A stretch of 64,000 bases of DNA, from positions 30,083,410 through 30,147,409 of the forward strand of contig CM046873.1 in assembly GCA_025617745.1 (NCBI GenBank), given 5' to 3'. Below, one piece after another: positions 36,201 through 47,297 of this stretch. The DNA comes from Heliocidaris erythrogramma. Its lineage: Eukaryota; Echinodermata; Echinoidea; Camarodonta; Echinometridae. Under the pieces are notes generated by a model that saw only the letters and a program-made list of their open reading frames with translations, was not told the origin of the DNA and did no database searches. Position 1 is the first letter of the stretch, and every line of letters begins with the position of its first letter. A program made the position numbers and the translations under genes.

Positions 36201-39200
36201 AGACAAGTTCTTTTTCAATGTAAAATTATTTTTTAAAGTAAAAATAAAAAATAAAAGTAAAAAAGTCAATAATTTTCCATTTTTATTCCATGTTGAATCT
36301 ATATTGATAATTAATATTAGCATGGCAACCTCTTTTATGGTCCCGGTGTGTGTTGGTATGTACACCAACACTGAGCATCAAATGAGGTCGGCGATATATG
36401 TATCTTAACCTTTCACCTTAAGTTTAAGTATTGTATCCATTTGACCTCACTCAGCCTAACTGTCTCAGCAAATATGATAAAGATGCCTAAATCATTTTTT
36501 TTAACCCAAAAACGTAAATCTTGATTGTTTCTCAAACAAAACTTAGAGTAGGTCTACTTCCCACTCCTTGGAAGGATCCAGAATGGGATCCTCTGTCGAA
36601 AACGAACTTGTTATCAGTAACAACTGCAATATTTCTATGACAAAATTGCTCTCAGCCAATCAGATGCAAGGATTTCAGTAGCTTATAAAAATTACAGTTA
36701 TTGCAAGTTGTTTTTGATAATAAGTTTTATGAGACAGGGCCCTGGTGTAAATTCCAACGCAATTATTCGACTATTAAGCAACGTTAGTGCCTATTTTTGT
36801 TATTAGTACGGTATGTTTGGACGAAGGAATGAATACATTCTAAAGAGCCCATTAGATGTCAGCCTTTATCAAACAAGACGTAAGTTTCTCTCTTTATTCC
36901 CCCTGTCACTGCAATCATGTAATGTCCATACCATGAATCCAATTTTAATATGATTTTTACTAATGAATGACTGTGTTGATTAATAAAGGCTACCAACGAG
37001 TGGCCTCGAAAACCTCTAGTCAAGGATCTGTGTTCCTGAGTAATGAGACGATAACAAACCTTGGTCACGCACGTTACGAGACTGAACTTGCACATTCCGG
37101 GAGACATTTACTCTCCGCTGGCTTCGTTGCTGACTCTTGCCGCCTTCCAAACACTTACACAGACGAGACAAAGAACGAATACATGGAATTCATGGATAAT
37201 TGGGGAACGGTAAAAAAAATCACCCCGAAAAAAAATGCTTTTCATTTCTTTACATTAAAAAATCAAGTATATGTATTTAATTTCCACTTTTGTGGTTATA
37301 ATTTGTAGATATTGTCGTAGTCGATTGGTTTATTCACTTGACTGGGGATGCACAGGTCGTGGGCTCGAACCCCGGCACGTAAAAAAGGCGACTAGCTGGA
37401 ATGCTCCCTGGCGAATGGATAATGTGTACTGTAATATGCAGAATAATAATAATAATAATTGAATCAAATGACTTTGAAAATAATACTCTAATATTATTTT
37501 TTTTTTATTTTGTTATTATCATTTATTATTATTATCATCATCATTATTATTAACTCATATAAATGATTTTAGCCAGGAAGTACTGGGATGTGTCATCGAT
37601 ATGGATTATAATATATACATAATCAGGCATGGCGAGTAGCTCACGGGGCAATGGTTACGGCATGTACGGAGTGGTCATTTCTGACTATGTGTTTAGTAGT
37701 GTGTGGGTAAATCACTTAGTAATCTCAGACTGTCTTCCTTTTCGATTTGATAAACTTATCGCAATTCGCTTATTTTCAACAATAATTGGATTTCTTCCAC
37801 TTAAGACTGCCCGTACGTGATGTATTGATATCAGGTACCATATAAAAGAAAAGAACATGACCTTTTTTGGACAAAATTTAATTATTGAATAATTTACTCT
37901 TTCTCTTGGGTCTCCTGCTTTCAGAAACATCCTGTGTGACAGTGCTCTATCCATACGTTGACTGGGTCAATAAAAGTACTGAATACTATAATGTATCACA
38001 TTGTATTCTCTTCGAATTTGAGACATTCCGTCCTTTACATTTTTGTCAGTGCGTGTGTTGCGTTGAATTCCTGAGCAGGCTGTATCATGTCTATTATTAA
38101 TGTTAATATTTGAAATGCAGTTACTGCAAAGAAAAATTAATGTGATGTGTGTGTGCTTTTGTTTAACAGCATGTTGTCATTGAGGTTGCTCTGGGAATCA
38201 AGGAAGGCGAAAACCTCGAGGAAGAAAGGTCATCCTTCGTCAATTATGCTGCGCAAAATGTAAGAATATGATTTATATATATATATATACATATGTATAT
38301 ATATTGAGAGAGAGAGAGAGAGGCAACAAAATAAGTACACCTGCAGACGTAGCTGTTGGTACCACGCTTTTAATAAGCTTTCGGGCACTTAGCCCTTAGG
38401 GGAATGGGGGAATTAGGCTAAACTGAAAAAGACAGGAATAAAGGATAACAATCCAGCCCGAGGAATTATGTCTTTGAATCTTTTTTTAAAACATACAGGT
38501 TGAAGGAAGTATCAGTGCTTCGGGAGCGTATGCTGGATTCAGTGCATCCGTTTCGGTTAACATGGAATCCTTCGCTAGCTCAATGGACAGCGGAACAAGT
38601 TTTGGCCGCAGTTACTCAAAGTACAAGATTGGAAGCGAGACCTTGAACGGTGGGATATTTAACCGATTGGTTGTCAAATGGTGAAAGTTCGTCATCCTCT
38701 CTTTCTCTCTCTCTCTCTCTGTGGATTTTCTATGCACATAAAGTAACAAAAATATATTGTTCCACGAGTTAAATTTACAAATAGATTATTTCCTAACGAA
38801 TTTAGTGTTCCTCATAGAGGTGCTCGGTGTAAAATAAATGTATGTACCTTGCCCTGTATCGATTCACAGCGCACGAAAAGTTGAAAGTTATTGACGGTTA
38901 TTAGAGAAAAAATTCAAGAAATGCGAAGATGAATGTGATCCGACAAAATAAGAAAGGAAGGAGGTCAAGAAGTCAACGTCAAAAAAAAAGGAAAGAAAGC
39001 ACCCACACACATGCACGCCCACGCACATAGGAAATTACTAGACAATGGAAAGGGAAATGAACATTAAACGTTATACTATTAGTACATGGTTCGGAGTGCG
39101 TTGGTGCGATCTGGCAACATAAATAGTTTTTATGGTGGTGTACTTATTACGTACGAGGCGCAAGCCGAGTGTGTTGGACACCACGATAAAATTCATGTGC

Positions 39201-41045
39201 GTTTCAGTCTATGGTTCAGTGCGCGCATGTAATCCCTGCGCTAAAATGACAATTAAAACTACGCGATTTCATTGCGTTTTAAGTTTGCACGCATTAGAGG
39301 TACGCGTACGCACAGCTCAGCCGTGCTTTAGTATGTTTTTTCGCACGGTCACGTGGTGTTATTTGACCAATCAGGATGGCTACATTTTTGAACCCGTTTA
39401 TAATGCATGTTAATACATATTTTTCGAGTTTCCTTTAGCGGGAATCAGTGGATGTTTCTAGAAGTATGATCATTATTAAAGCAACCTTCTTCCAACTTAT
39501 TTTACGTTTTGCCCTTTTTAGTTACTGAAGCCACATTTTGATTAGACTTTGTGCTGATAATAGAAATATTGCGGAAAGAAATGGAAAAAAACGGTTAATA
39601 TAAAGTACGATATAAGCGAAGTATCACTATTCCCTCTTTTTTTTTTTTAATATGATGATTTCTCCTTTTATATCGCCAGTATCTACCTCTGCTATTCTAC
39701 CGAACTTCCAAACTGCCATTAAAGCAGTTACAAATAATTTGGGAGTGAAGCAGAGGGATTGTAATTATGGTTCACAAGTTTTGTTTTTCATGACCATTCG
39801 GCATAGATATAGCCGTATCATTTGCTTGCGAATCGTGTCCTTTTCATTATGTAATGTTTCCTTGTAAATTATAACGTGAATAAGCCAGTTCGTAATTCGT
39901 ACATGGTACAAATGACCCTGAAATGACCCTGAAATGACCCCGATTTGTACGTGCACGCAAATCTGTTTCGGTGGACGCGCTAATTGTTATGATATACTTC
40001 AAATGCTTTATAGATTATTTGATTGAATATAATGATTATTTATACATGTACGATTATATTCTCCATTACCCTGCATATGTGTGACATGATATTAAATGCC
40101 ATTCTCATTGTCATTGCCATTGTCATTGTTAAACAACTAAAATAATCGTACTGGTACGCGCATCCTGGTGTGCTCACTGTGAAAGGTCTAACGGTCAACT
40201 GTACTCGGTAAAAATTACTTTTATCTGCCCATGCGCAAATTGTAATTACGAACTGGCTTATTGTCAAGGCAGAGAGCGTCGTTCAGAGAAATGAAGAAAT
40301 TATGAAAGTCTGATCATCTCGTCTTTTTATAGAGCCCATCAGTTTAAAGGTGGCTGCAATGCCTCAGGTATTCGAGCTCGACTACTGGACTGGACTGAAG
40401 GATTACATAGAAGCAGGCCATTGCACCGCATCTTTTAATAGGAGCGCAGTTAAAGACAATATGGACCTTGCCTTGCATGGATATGGCGACTGGCACAGAA
40501 TAGCGAGCAGCACAAGTATGCAAAAAAGAAATCTCAAGCTTCATTGTATTTGTTGTTGATGAACAAATACATTTTCAACTTAAAGAGTGTGACTGGAAAA
40601 AACATGTGTCCAATTATAAATGTACATGGAAGATGCAGGTATAATAAAACCTGTGTTTGATTGATCCCAAATTTTAAACCTCCGTTTCTAAACCTTTATC
40701 GATTTTCCTCACATTTTCCCTGAGCTGCGTTTCTCATTTCTAAAACCAGGGTGGGCATCCCCTTTAAAGTACATTGATAAAATTCCTCAAGAAAAAGGGG
40801 GAATTGGCAACTGTAAATTGATGGGTTCCGAGACTCCCGACGACTAGATGAAGCTCAAGAAAGAAAACGCGATTCAAGAATTCCTTCAGCGTCAATAGCT
40901 AAAATAATTTTTAGTTTACTAAGGCTAATAAGATTGATGTACGTAAGACTGCACTGACAGTGGTAGAAGGTTCTTGACTCTCATTCGAGAGGTTGCGGGT
41001 TCGATCCTTAATACTGATGTGTCTACCCTAGGTCATTATGAACAA

Positions 41046-41080
<35 letters not shown>

Positions 41081-42103
41081 CATTATTGTTATTATTGTTA
41101 TTAATATTATTATTATAATTATCATGATCACTATGATGATGATGATGATGATTAATATCTATCTTATTATTATTGTTGTTGTTGTTATCATCACCATAAT
41201 CATCACAATCCTTATTATCATCATCATCATTTTAACGTAATTTCTGAGTATGGTCTTCTCCATGTAACATTTTTTAGACCCAGAGATCCGAATCCCGCTC
41301 ACCTGGCGGACGGTGTCTACGGGCTTCCTCGTCCTTTCAATGGGTGTCCCACTGACTGGGATGCTGGAAATCGCATTCATCCCTCACAGGGCGACCCAAA
41401 CTCTGGCAGCGACGGGAAGGCTTTTGCGGGCTGGTGGTTCGGGCAATATTCGAAACAAGAATTTTGCATGAAAACCGTACCTGACATGCCTGGTGCGCAA
41501 TGGCAATGGCAGCCAGGGTCGTATTGCATTTACCAGTATGGTTCACAATGCCCACAAGTATGATTTGCATATAAATGTATATTCCTTCCATGGAATTTCA
41601 TTTTCTTTCCATAAGTCGTTTTATATTTCAATTTCTGTCACCGTGTTTTATCATATACTACGGACAAAAATTCTACACCAATCTCCGAGGTTTCGAATCT
41701 CGAAAATTTCTCGGTAAGTGATTGAGGAGGGGCACACGAGTCATGGGGGGCAATTCCACAGAAAATGATCACTTGCCAAAAATCATAAAATGTGTCGTTT
41801 CACGACATTATTAATTGGTATATCAATAGGATTGAAGTGTATTTAGTAATGATCTTTTATTCTTAAAACAACTCTATTTGAGGACTAAATGTGACTACAA
41901 TTTTGGTCAAAACATCTTCATAAAATCTACCGAAGAAAATGCAGTAGGGTGCGTCACCTTTTGAAATATGCGAATATGACAATGACATACATGTATATTC
42001 AACCAAAAAAGTGATAAGCCAGGAGCCTGTCCGGAAATAGTCATCCCATTTTACCCATAAGTTTTGACCCTTAAAAGTTAAACCATAGTAAGTCATTGAC
42101 AAA

Positions 42104-42134
<31 letters not shown>

Positions 42135-44615
42135 CTTCAATGTCCAAGCCGACGTTCCGCTACGCATGCCAACAATTTCATATTGAAAGGCCTGTTGTTT
42201 CAGAAAAATGCATGCTTTTGGAAAAAGCATGCATGCACTAAGAACAATGTAGCAGTAGTACTGAATTACATAACAGTTTTGTATGTCGGGTCATCTTCAA
42301 TGAAGATGCTTACTCGTACACAAAATATACCTTATATGCCATTACAAAAAGTGCAGCTTTTTTTTTTTGGACTTTGTATCAGGAAATACATTTTTTGATA
42401 ATGAAAAGTTAATTTTATGGCAACGATTTACTAGTCACATTGTGCGTAAGAAATTGCGCATCCATTTTTGATTTGATTTGATTTGATTTGATTTGTTTCC
42501 ACAATCGGTTTTACATATATACATACAGAAAGCAAAATATAAACATACATACATGTATGACATAATACAAAGGATAATACATATAACATAACTCAGTATA
42601 ATAAATATCTTCCAGTAAATGTAATAAACGCATACAATATATACATTTCTGGGGGAACCTATTAAAAGCGAGGTTGGTCGAGTTAAGTCCCCATTTAGCG
42701 AGAAAAGGAGCTGGAAAGTAGAATGGGGACATTAAGATGAGAAGAAACAAAGAAAGGACGAAAATCAGCAGATGGAAACAAAAGAAAACATAAAAAAAAT
42801 AAGTAGCTATAGAATGAAGAGAGAGAGTTTGTGTGTGTGTGTGTGTGGAGAGAGACAGAGAGAGAAAAGAAAAGAGAGAGAGAAGAGAAGAGAGAAGCGA
42901 AGTACAGATCGAGATCAGCAACCATGCAGCATTCTAGCATATGGTTTCAGCAAAAGAGATTTCAATTGTTTTTTTTTAAATGATGCAGTCTCTCTATTTC
43001 CTTAAGGTCTGGATCGAGACTGTTCCAAAATTTGGGACCTGGAAAGACGAATGTTTTGTGTGCTAGGAGCGTTCTCGTGCGGGGAAGATGGAAAAAGTTT
43101 GATTGTCTCGTTGGTAGTTGTGGAGTGTATTGTTAGTTGTGAAAAGGTCTGAGAGAGCATTCGGAAGTTCATTATTTATTAGTTAGAACATAAATTGACC
43201 CAGATTATAAAAGTATAAGTCAGACACTTGTTAACTTTATTACTATGAAAGAGCTGGTCAGTATGTGAGAGATAACCTGTAAGAGATACAATCCTCATGT
43301 TCTTTTTTGAAAGTAATAGTAATCTGTTTAGTTGTTGCGCGGTAGAGTTGCCCCATGCTAAAATTCGATAATTATGATGTTGAAAACATAAGGTTAGGTA
43401 AAGAGACAACAAAATAAAGGATGGGAATTGGTATTTCAACTTATTAATTACTCCTGTGTTTCGCGAAATCAAATTTGACAAGTTATCAGTCTGTGGTTTC
43501 AAGAGAGCTTATCGTCAATTATTATACCTAAAAATTTAGTAGTTTTCACTTTTTCGATAGGTATATTATCAAAAAGAATATTACCAGGCAGGGATTGAAG
43601 AGTATTGCTGAAGAGCATGTAATTTGTTTTATTTAGGTTTAGAGACAACTTATTCGCTTTTATCCATCCGTAACACGTTTCAGCTCGGAATTGACTGTTG
43701 AAAGTAAAATTGCTGGCTCCCGATGGGAAAAAAAAGAGATTGAATCGTCAGCAAACAATATGAAAGATAAAATGGAGGAAGATTTATAAAAGTCATTGAT
43801 GTATAAGATAAAAAAGTAAGGGTCCAAGGAGAGATCCCTGTGGTACTCCACAATTTATGGTTAACGTTTGCGAGATCAAAATTGGCAAAATATTTTTTGA
43901 GATATATGAAAAAAATGCTACGGGGGACTTATTCTTGGTTGAGTGAGTTATATATATATACACACATGTATCTAATTGCATATGTGTGTGGGTGTGTGTG
44001 TGTGTGTGTGTGAGAGTGTGTGTGTATGTGTGTATCCCACGATATCAACTCGTAGATGATGTAACGTCCGTCATGCGATTAAACCTGTGATGATTCAAGG
44101 GTTACATGCTTTTTCCGAAGGTTCATAATTCCGAAGGTTCGTAGTTCCGAAAATGAAATAGGGTACCTAAATTCTGAATTTAAGTAAGGTTCATAGTTCC
44201 GAAAATGAAATAAGGTTCTTAATTTCGATGGTTCATGATTCCGAAAAGGTTTAGTAATAGAAGCCTGCATCATTCATCGCATTTTCCGAACCAACGGAAA
44301 AATGAGCCAGTGTCATTTTCAGATTTAATTACGAACCCTAATTCATTTTTTGAATTATGAACCTTCGGATTAACGGACTTCACAGTAATCTTATTACGGA
44401 TTCTTTCCCAGGTTTCACATTGGTCACATACATTGGACTGAGGAGAATGATTCTCGGACACACAGTTTAAATACTGGCGTTGTGCCTGCTGGGACATATG
44501 GCACCGACCCGAAATCCAGTACTGCTGCAGAAATGATGGCGTTATTTCCCAGTCGATATTCCTCCCTACTGATGTAAACTTCATGCTCTTAGCGCGCTTT
44601 GATCGATGTCAACAG
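32911..44615 (+). CDS. Apextrin-like protein (signal peptide, MACPF domain, ApeC domain), 8 exons seen, ApeC frame broken
   Basis: Exons: 32911-33289, 35823-35870, 36989-37209, 38170-38259, 38499-38649, 40333-40515, 41278-41557, 44412-44615. The first six join in phase (about 357 residues). A hydrophobic signal peptide comes first, then the MACPF domain with its Trp-Gly-Thr-His signature split across the exon 3/4 junction. Exons 7-8 encode an ApeC domain (GVYGLPRPFNGCP, EFCMK, YCCRNDG, CQQ). MACPF plus ApeC is the apextrin layout known from sea urchin embryos and from invertebrate immune or egg proteins; such proteins are secreted. Frame breaks occur near 41307 and 44512-44518, and the exon 7/8 phase does not fit. 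The last exon is missing and may lie in the N gap. It could be a pseudogene or reflect assembly errors. Confidence 0.85.
33859..34266. mobile_element. Palindromic MITE with AAGTCCGGTCAAAGAATTA arms
   Basis: The left GAAGTCCGGTCAAAGAATTA pairs with TAATTCTTTGACCGGACTTC at the right; the flank beyond reads TTTAAAAGG. It carries TGACGTCA at 34084-34091. It lies in apextrin-like intron 1. Confidence 0.8.
34267..35350. mobile_element. GC-rich island, probably a non-autonomous transposon
   Basis: This stretch is clearly richer in GC and CpG than the AT-rich intron around it. TAGCCTTTTGACAAGGCC (34619) is matched inverted at 35182-35199 (GGCCTTGTCAAAAGGCTA). The ORFs on both strands show no known domain. 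TGACGTCA occurs at 34968-34975. Confidence 0.5.
35630..35780 (-). repeat. SINE with 7SL-like 5' head
   Basis: On the - strand from 35780 it reads GGGCTTTGTGGCGTGCGCCT, then GTAATCCAGCTACCAGTGG. This is like the 5' domain of 7SL RNA. GGACCCAGGTTCGAGATTG (pol III B box) follows about 40 bp later. The downstream part, GGATGGTGACGTTAAAGGTC, is like SINE bodies in other marine invertebrates. No other 7SL domain follows. Confidence 0.5.
35823..35870 (+). CDS. Apextrin-like exon 2 (48 nt)
   Basis: The acceptor is ttttttag and the donor is CCC|gtaagt. It encodes GYEGATASVQFAASA, matching the MACPF segment before the first membrane-insertion helices. Phase 1 at both ends fits its neighbours. Confidence 0.85.
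35918..36084 (-). repeat. tRNA-headed SINE
   Basis: On the - strand it begins GAGGCGCGATGGCTCAGTGG, with an A box TGGCTCAGTGGTA and a B box GTTCGAAACC, then a body with AGGACTTAGAGCCGTAGGTC. A similar body lies at 362-470. It is not a functional tRNA: acceptor-stem pairing is lacking. Confidence 0.75.
36595..36745. mobile_element. Short MITE, family A copy 4 (diverged, inverted)
   Basis: TTGCTCTCAGCCAATCAGATGCAAGGATTTCAGTAGCTTATAA in pieces matches the centre of copies 1 to 3 on the other strand. The ends are decayed. Confidence 0.65.
36989..37209 (+). CDS. Apextrin-like exon 3
   Basis: The acceptor is taataaag, with a weak pyrimidine tract, and the donor is ACG|gtaaaa. It encodes about 73 residues up to the Trp-Gly-Thr of the MACPF signature, preceded by YMEFMDN (the usual Tyr-x-x-Phe spacing). 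It includes two Cys-free Ser/Thr-rich stretches likely to form a pore helix bundle. Confidence 0.88.
37308..37462 (+). repeat. tRNA-headed SINE with AAT tail
   Basis: An A-box-like CGTAGTCGATTGGTTTA and a B box GGGCTCGAACCCC are followed by a short body and (AAT)n. It lies in apextrin-like intron 3. Confidence 0.7.
38170..38259 (+). CDS. Apextrin-like exon 4
   Basis: The acceptor is gtttaacag and the donor is AAT|gtaaga, with exactly 30 codons in phase 0. It begins with the His of the MACPF signature, then VVIEVALGIKEGENLEEE. In this family the signature ends in His-Tyr/Val-Val. Confidence 0.88.
38270..38325. repeat. AT and GA microsatellites
   Basis: TATATATATA then GAGAGAGAGAGAG inside apextrin-like intron 4. 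No other feature. Confidence 0.85.
38499..38649 (+). CDS. Apextrin-like exon 5
   Basis: The acceptor is acatacag and the donor is AACG|gtggga. It encodes a Ser/Gly/Ala-rich segment (GSISASGAYAGFSASVSV) of the kind that forms the second helix-hairpin cluster of MACPF domains, then YKIGSETLN. It leaves one base. Confidence 0.87.
39881..40260. mobile_element. MITE with TAAGCCAGTTCGTAATT ends
   Basis: The left TAAGCCAGTTCGTAATTCG pairs with AATTACGAACTGGCTTA at the right. About 380 bp. Contains a 13-bp tandem repeat (ATGACCCTGAA). It ends 70 bp before exon 6. Confidence 0.8.
40333..40515 (+). CDS. Apextrin-like exon 6: end of MACPF
   Basis: The acceptor is tttttatag and the donor is ACAA|gtatgc. 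It encodes PISLKVAAMPQVFELDYW, the typical last strand of MACPF domains, then a linker with one Cys and GYGDWHR. It leaves one base. Confidence 0.86.
40945..41240 (+). repeat. tRNA-headed SINE with long ATT-type tail
   Basis: GGTAGAAGGTTCTTGACT and the B box GCGGGTTCGATCC precede a short body. A tail of ATT, GAT and GTT repeats follows from 41045 to 41235. The Ile/Val-rich ORF here is an artefact. It ends about 40 bp before exon 7. Confidence 0.65.
41278..41557 (+). CDS. Apextrin-like exon 7: first half of ApeC, with a frame break
   Basis: The acceptor is attttttag and the donor is CCACAA|gtatga. In phase with exon 6 it reads PEIRIPLTW and then leaves the family pattern. From 41309 the next frame gives DGVYGLPRPFNGCPTDWDAG, then WWFGQYSKQEFCMKT and a Trp-rich end with YCIYQYGSQCP. 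One base is therefore missing (or two added) near 41307, in GGCGG. A cryptic acceptor at 41285-41286 would avoid the break but drop the conserved start. Confidence 0.8.
42091..42134. repeat. Poly-C run
   Basis: About 30 consecutive C, a likely source of assembly slippage. Nothing coding. Confidence 0.9.
42469..43985 (-). pseudogene. CR1-like LINE, 5'-truncated, decayed
   Basis: On the - strand: NCGVPQGSLLGPLLF (43890-43810), FILFADDSISFFSH, then LNLNKTNYMLFSN-type, KTTKFLGIIIDDKLSW and NTGVINKLKYQFPS. These are reverse transcriptase motifs in order. Frames change several times. It ends in a (AAATC)n tail (seen as GATTTG repeats on the + strand at 42469). A CT/GA microsatellite interrupts it near 42830-42900. 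It lies in the intron between apextrin-like exons 7 and 8. Confidence 0.8.
44090..44390. repeat. Dispersed short tandem repeat (GGTTCGTAATTCCGAAAAT type)
   Basis: Units such as GGTTCATAATTCCGAAGGTT and TTCCGAAAATGAAATA recur six or more times; same family as 31290-31545 but mostly the opposite strand. It ends about 20 bp before exon 8 of the apextrin-like gene. Confidence 0.75.
44412..44615 (+). CDS. Apextrin-like exon 8: second half of ApeC, with a frame break
   Basis: The acceptor is ctttcccag and the donor is CAACAG|gtgagt. It reads HWTEENDSRTHSLNTG and then GTYGTDPK in one frame. From 44520 it reads YCCRNDGVISQSIFLPTDVN to ARFDRCQQ in the next. One base is missing in the AAATCC region at 44512-44518. 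Its entry phase also fails to fit exon 7. The Cys-Cys and Cys-Gln positions match ApeC. Confidence 0.8.
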
Positions 44616-45191
44616 GTGAGTAGTTAACTATTAATTGCAAAGAACAGTTTACCTGTTTATATGCTTTCTCTTCATACATGGGCCCGCGGAACTGGGGGGG
44701 GGGGGGGGCTGGGGGCTCCTTTGGTAAAATTGTATGTTAAGATAATGTATAAGATAAATAAGATAAATTAGAAGCAAATGTCTTTTCTTCCCCCCTGTTT
44801 CAACAGAATCAATAACAACAATGTTGTTAACCATGGCAAAATTCTAATGTCGCTGTCAACGTATTAGATTTGCTTTTGTAACTGGGTAGTCATTATAATA
44901 ACAGCCAAAGCCGCGGAAAGCATTCAAAGAAAGGGTCTGAGCAGGTACCCTTTACTACCGTTTTTACTATACGTTGTTGAGAGTGGCAAATGCAGATTAA
45001 AGGAGAATTACGATCAAAAAATAAAGATGATAGTGTACAAGGTGTTATATACTCCTACTTGTTAGACTATATGGCTTCGCGTCAAAATATACGAGATCGA
45101 TCCGAATCACGATTTTCTGAGCAAAATTTACCATCTGCTAGCATATGTATCGTCTGCTAGCAGCACATGGAGGCTGCCATTTTGTTTATGT
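44616..45191. other. Intron or flank of apextrin-like gene up to the gap
   Basis: Contains a G run (44695-44708) and a block (ATCGTCTGCTAGCA and GAGGCTGCCATT) similar to 24184-24220. No exon recognised; the last ApeC residues are not found here. Confidence 0.5.
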
Positions 45192-45691
45192 NNNNNNNNN
45201 NNNNNNNNNNNNNNNNNNNNNNNNNNNNNNNNNNNNNNNNNNNNNNNNNNNNNNNNNNNNNNNNNNNNNNNNNNNNNNNNNNNNNNNNNNNNNNNNNNNN
45301 NNNNNNNNNNNNNNNNNNNNNNNNNNNNNNNNNNNNNNNNNNNNNNNNNNNNNNNNNNNNNNNNNNNNNNNNNNNNNNNNNNNNNNNNNNNNNNNNNNNN
45401 NNNNNNNNNNNNNNNNNNNNNNNNNNNNNNNNNNNNNNNNNNNNNNNNNNNNNNNNNNNNNNNNNNNNNNNNNNNNNNNNNNNNNNNNNNNNNNNNNNNN
45501 NNNNNNNNNNNNNNNNNNNNNNNNNNNNNNNNNNNNNNNNNNNNNNNNNNNNNNNNNNNNNNNNNNNNNNNNNNNNNNNNNNNNNNNNNNNNNNNNNNNN
45601 NNNNNNNNNNNNNNNNNNNNNNNNNNNNNNNNNNNNNNNNNNNNNNNNNNNNNNNNNNNNNNNNNNNNNNNNNNNNNNNNNNNNNNNNNNN
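45192..45691. other. Assembly gap, 500 N
   Basis: Exactly 500 unknown bases, a conventional scaffold-gap length. ORFs spanning it have no meaning. Confidence 1.
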
Positions 45692-46949
45692 GTTCCTATT
45701 AAAAAGAAATACATCAGCTCTCACTTGGATGAGATTTTCAGCCCCCCAAAAAGAAAAATCAATGGTTTTTGATTGATTTTTTATGTTGCAACAACAGAGT
45801 CACCAAAAATTGTTTAAAGTAATTTTGTGTTTTACTCTAATTGGGCATTTTCTTTTAAAAATATAATGCCGATTTAAAGTGGATTTCAATCGTGCTATTC
45901 CTGGTGCACTGGTTTGCAGAATGACGTAAAATAAATGTTATCTTTGCAGGCAACGTTGATTTCAGGGTCTGAACCCCCTGCCCAAATTTGGCTTTGCCAA
46001 GGACTAATAGCGAAAAAATGTGAAATAATATCAGCGGTGTGTCTATGGGGACAGGAGCACACATGCCCTGGGCATCGATCTCCACCTCGATGGCCCCGGG
46101 CGACACAGATGGGGGCTAAAAACGCAAAAGAGAGAAAGAAAAGAGGTGGATTGCAAACATTCTGGATTCTTCGCCTCCAATCCGCAGGGTAAATGCATCA
46201 GAAATATTTTTTTGAGGATTTGCAATGCAAAAGTTTTCTGCAGCTCGGTCGCTTTACTTCCTGGCATAATTTTCCTCCGAGATCTCATAATTTCACACCC
46301 CAGTATAGGATATAGTGTTTTAGAAGGGCTCAAGAATAATTCTCGTTGCTTTGCTCGCCATTATGCAAGTTTCATCATCCTAGCTCTTGTTGAATATTGC
46401 GCCCCAATGTAGGATCGCTTTTACAAAGGTTCAACATTTAAAAGAAATGTCAACTTTCGGTTGTCTTCCTAAATTCTTCGACTATTTCTTAATGTTACTA
46501 TTAATTTTAGAAGGAAGTGAATAGAAACCTGTTTATCAATGCTAAAAATTCAGATCTCTACCCCTCGATCACAGTGCTCAAGTGTGACAAATTTTCCTTG
46601 GTAAATTGCATAAGTAATTGCGTTTTGGGGGTTAAAAATACAAAAAAGTCTATTGCTCGTATGCTTTGCTCCCTCGCTTTTAAAATGACATGGATAGGTT
46701 GGAGGGGGGGGGGGGGTAGGGGCACTACTTCATTGTTTGCCCCGGGTGCCAGAAGTCCGAGATAAGCAACAGAATTAAAAAAATATATGTTCTGCTCACA
46801 GCACCCCCAGTAAAAAAAATCGTTCCCAGGGGCCTGGTGTCTTGGACATGTATGACAAGTAAGAATTTTAAAAAGAATCAACTTTACTGATAAAAATAAA
46901 GTTTCCACATTTTTAAAGCTAAATATGTACATCATGCATTACAGTGCAT
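45692..46949. other. Intergenic DNA, nothing recognised
   Basis: Several short ORFs on both strands (for example 46146-46412) with no domain or splice pattern that I recognise. A G run lies near 46704-46715. The 3' end of the apextrin-like gene was looked for here and not found. Confidence 0.5.
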
Positions 46950-46958
46950 CCTTTCCCC
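46950..46958 (+). repeat. 9-bp target site duplication, left
   Basis: CCTTTCCCC, repeated in the same orientation at 58738-58746 just outside the matching inverted arm. Confidence 0.75.
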
Positions 46959-47297
46959 TATAACTCCAGGGAGCTCCAACGCACAGCATTGGAGCTCCAG
47001 GTACAAATAACCAAAGTCCACCTCTCCTATTAGTATGGCTAGTCGCATCGCTTAATTTCGGCAAGTAAGATAGAAATTTGTACTTAAATTTCAAGAGAAT
47101 TACTGTAAGTATGTAGGAGGCTCTTTGATTTTACGATTTAACGATTATTTTTATACAGTGTTTCTATTTGTGTGCTACTTGTGCACTTGCCTTGAATGTT
47201 TTTCTTGCCCAGTGCATATTGACAGGTATCTCTTTAGTAAAATTGTGTATTTGTAATTTGTTTGTATACTTACTTTGTAACTTGTTTATGTACTCTT

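Noticed and set aside
39652-39867. Possible extra apextrin-like exon
   Set aside because: Exons 5 and 6 join in phase without it and it shows no MACPF pattern.
40974-41240. Ile/Val-rich ORF
   Set aside because: Reading of the ATT-type tail of a SINE.
45128-45772. Long ORFs on both strands
   Set aside because: They run through 500 N and have no meaning.
46146-46412. 88-residue + strand ORF
   Set aside because: No domain, no splice context, and composition typical of random AT-rich sequence.
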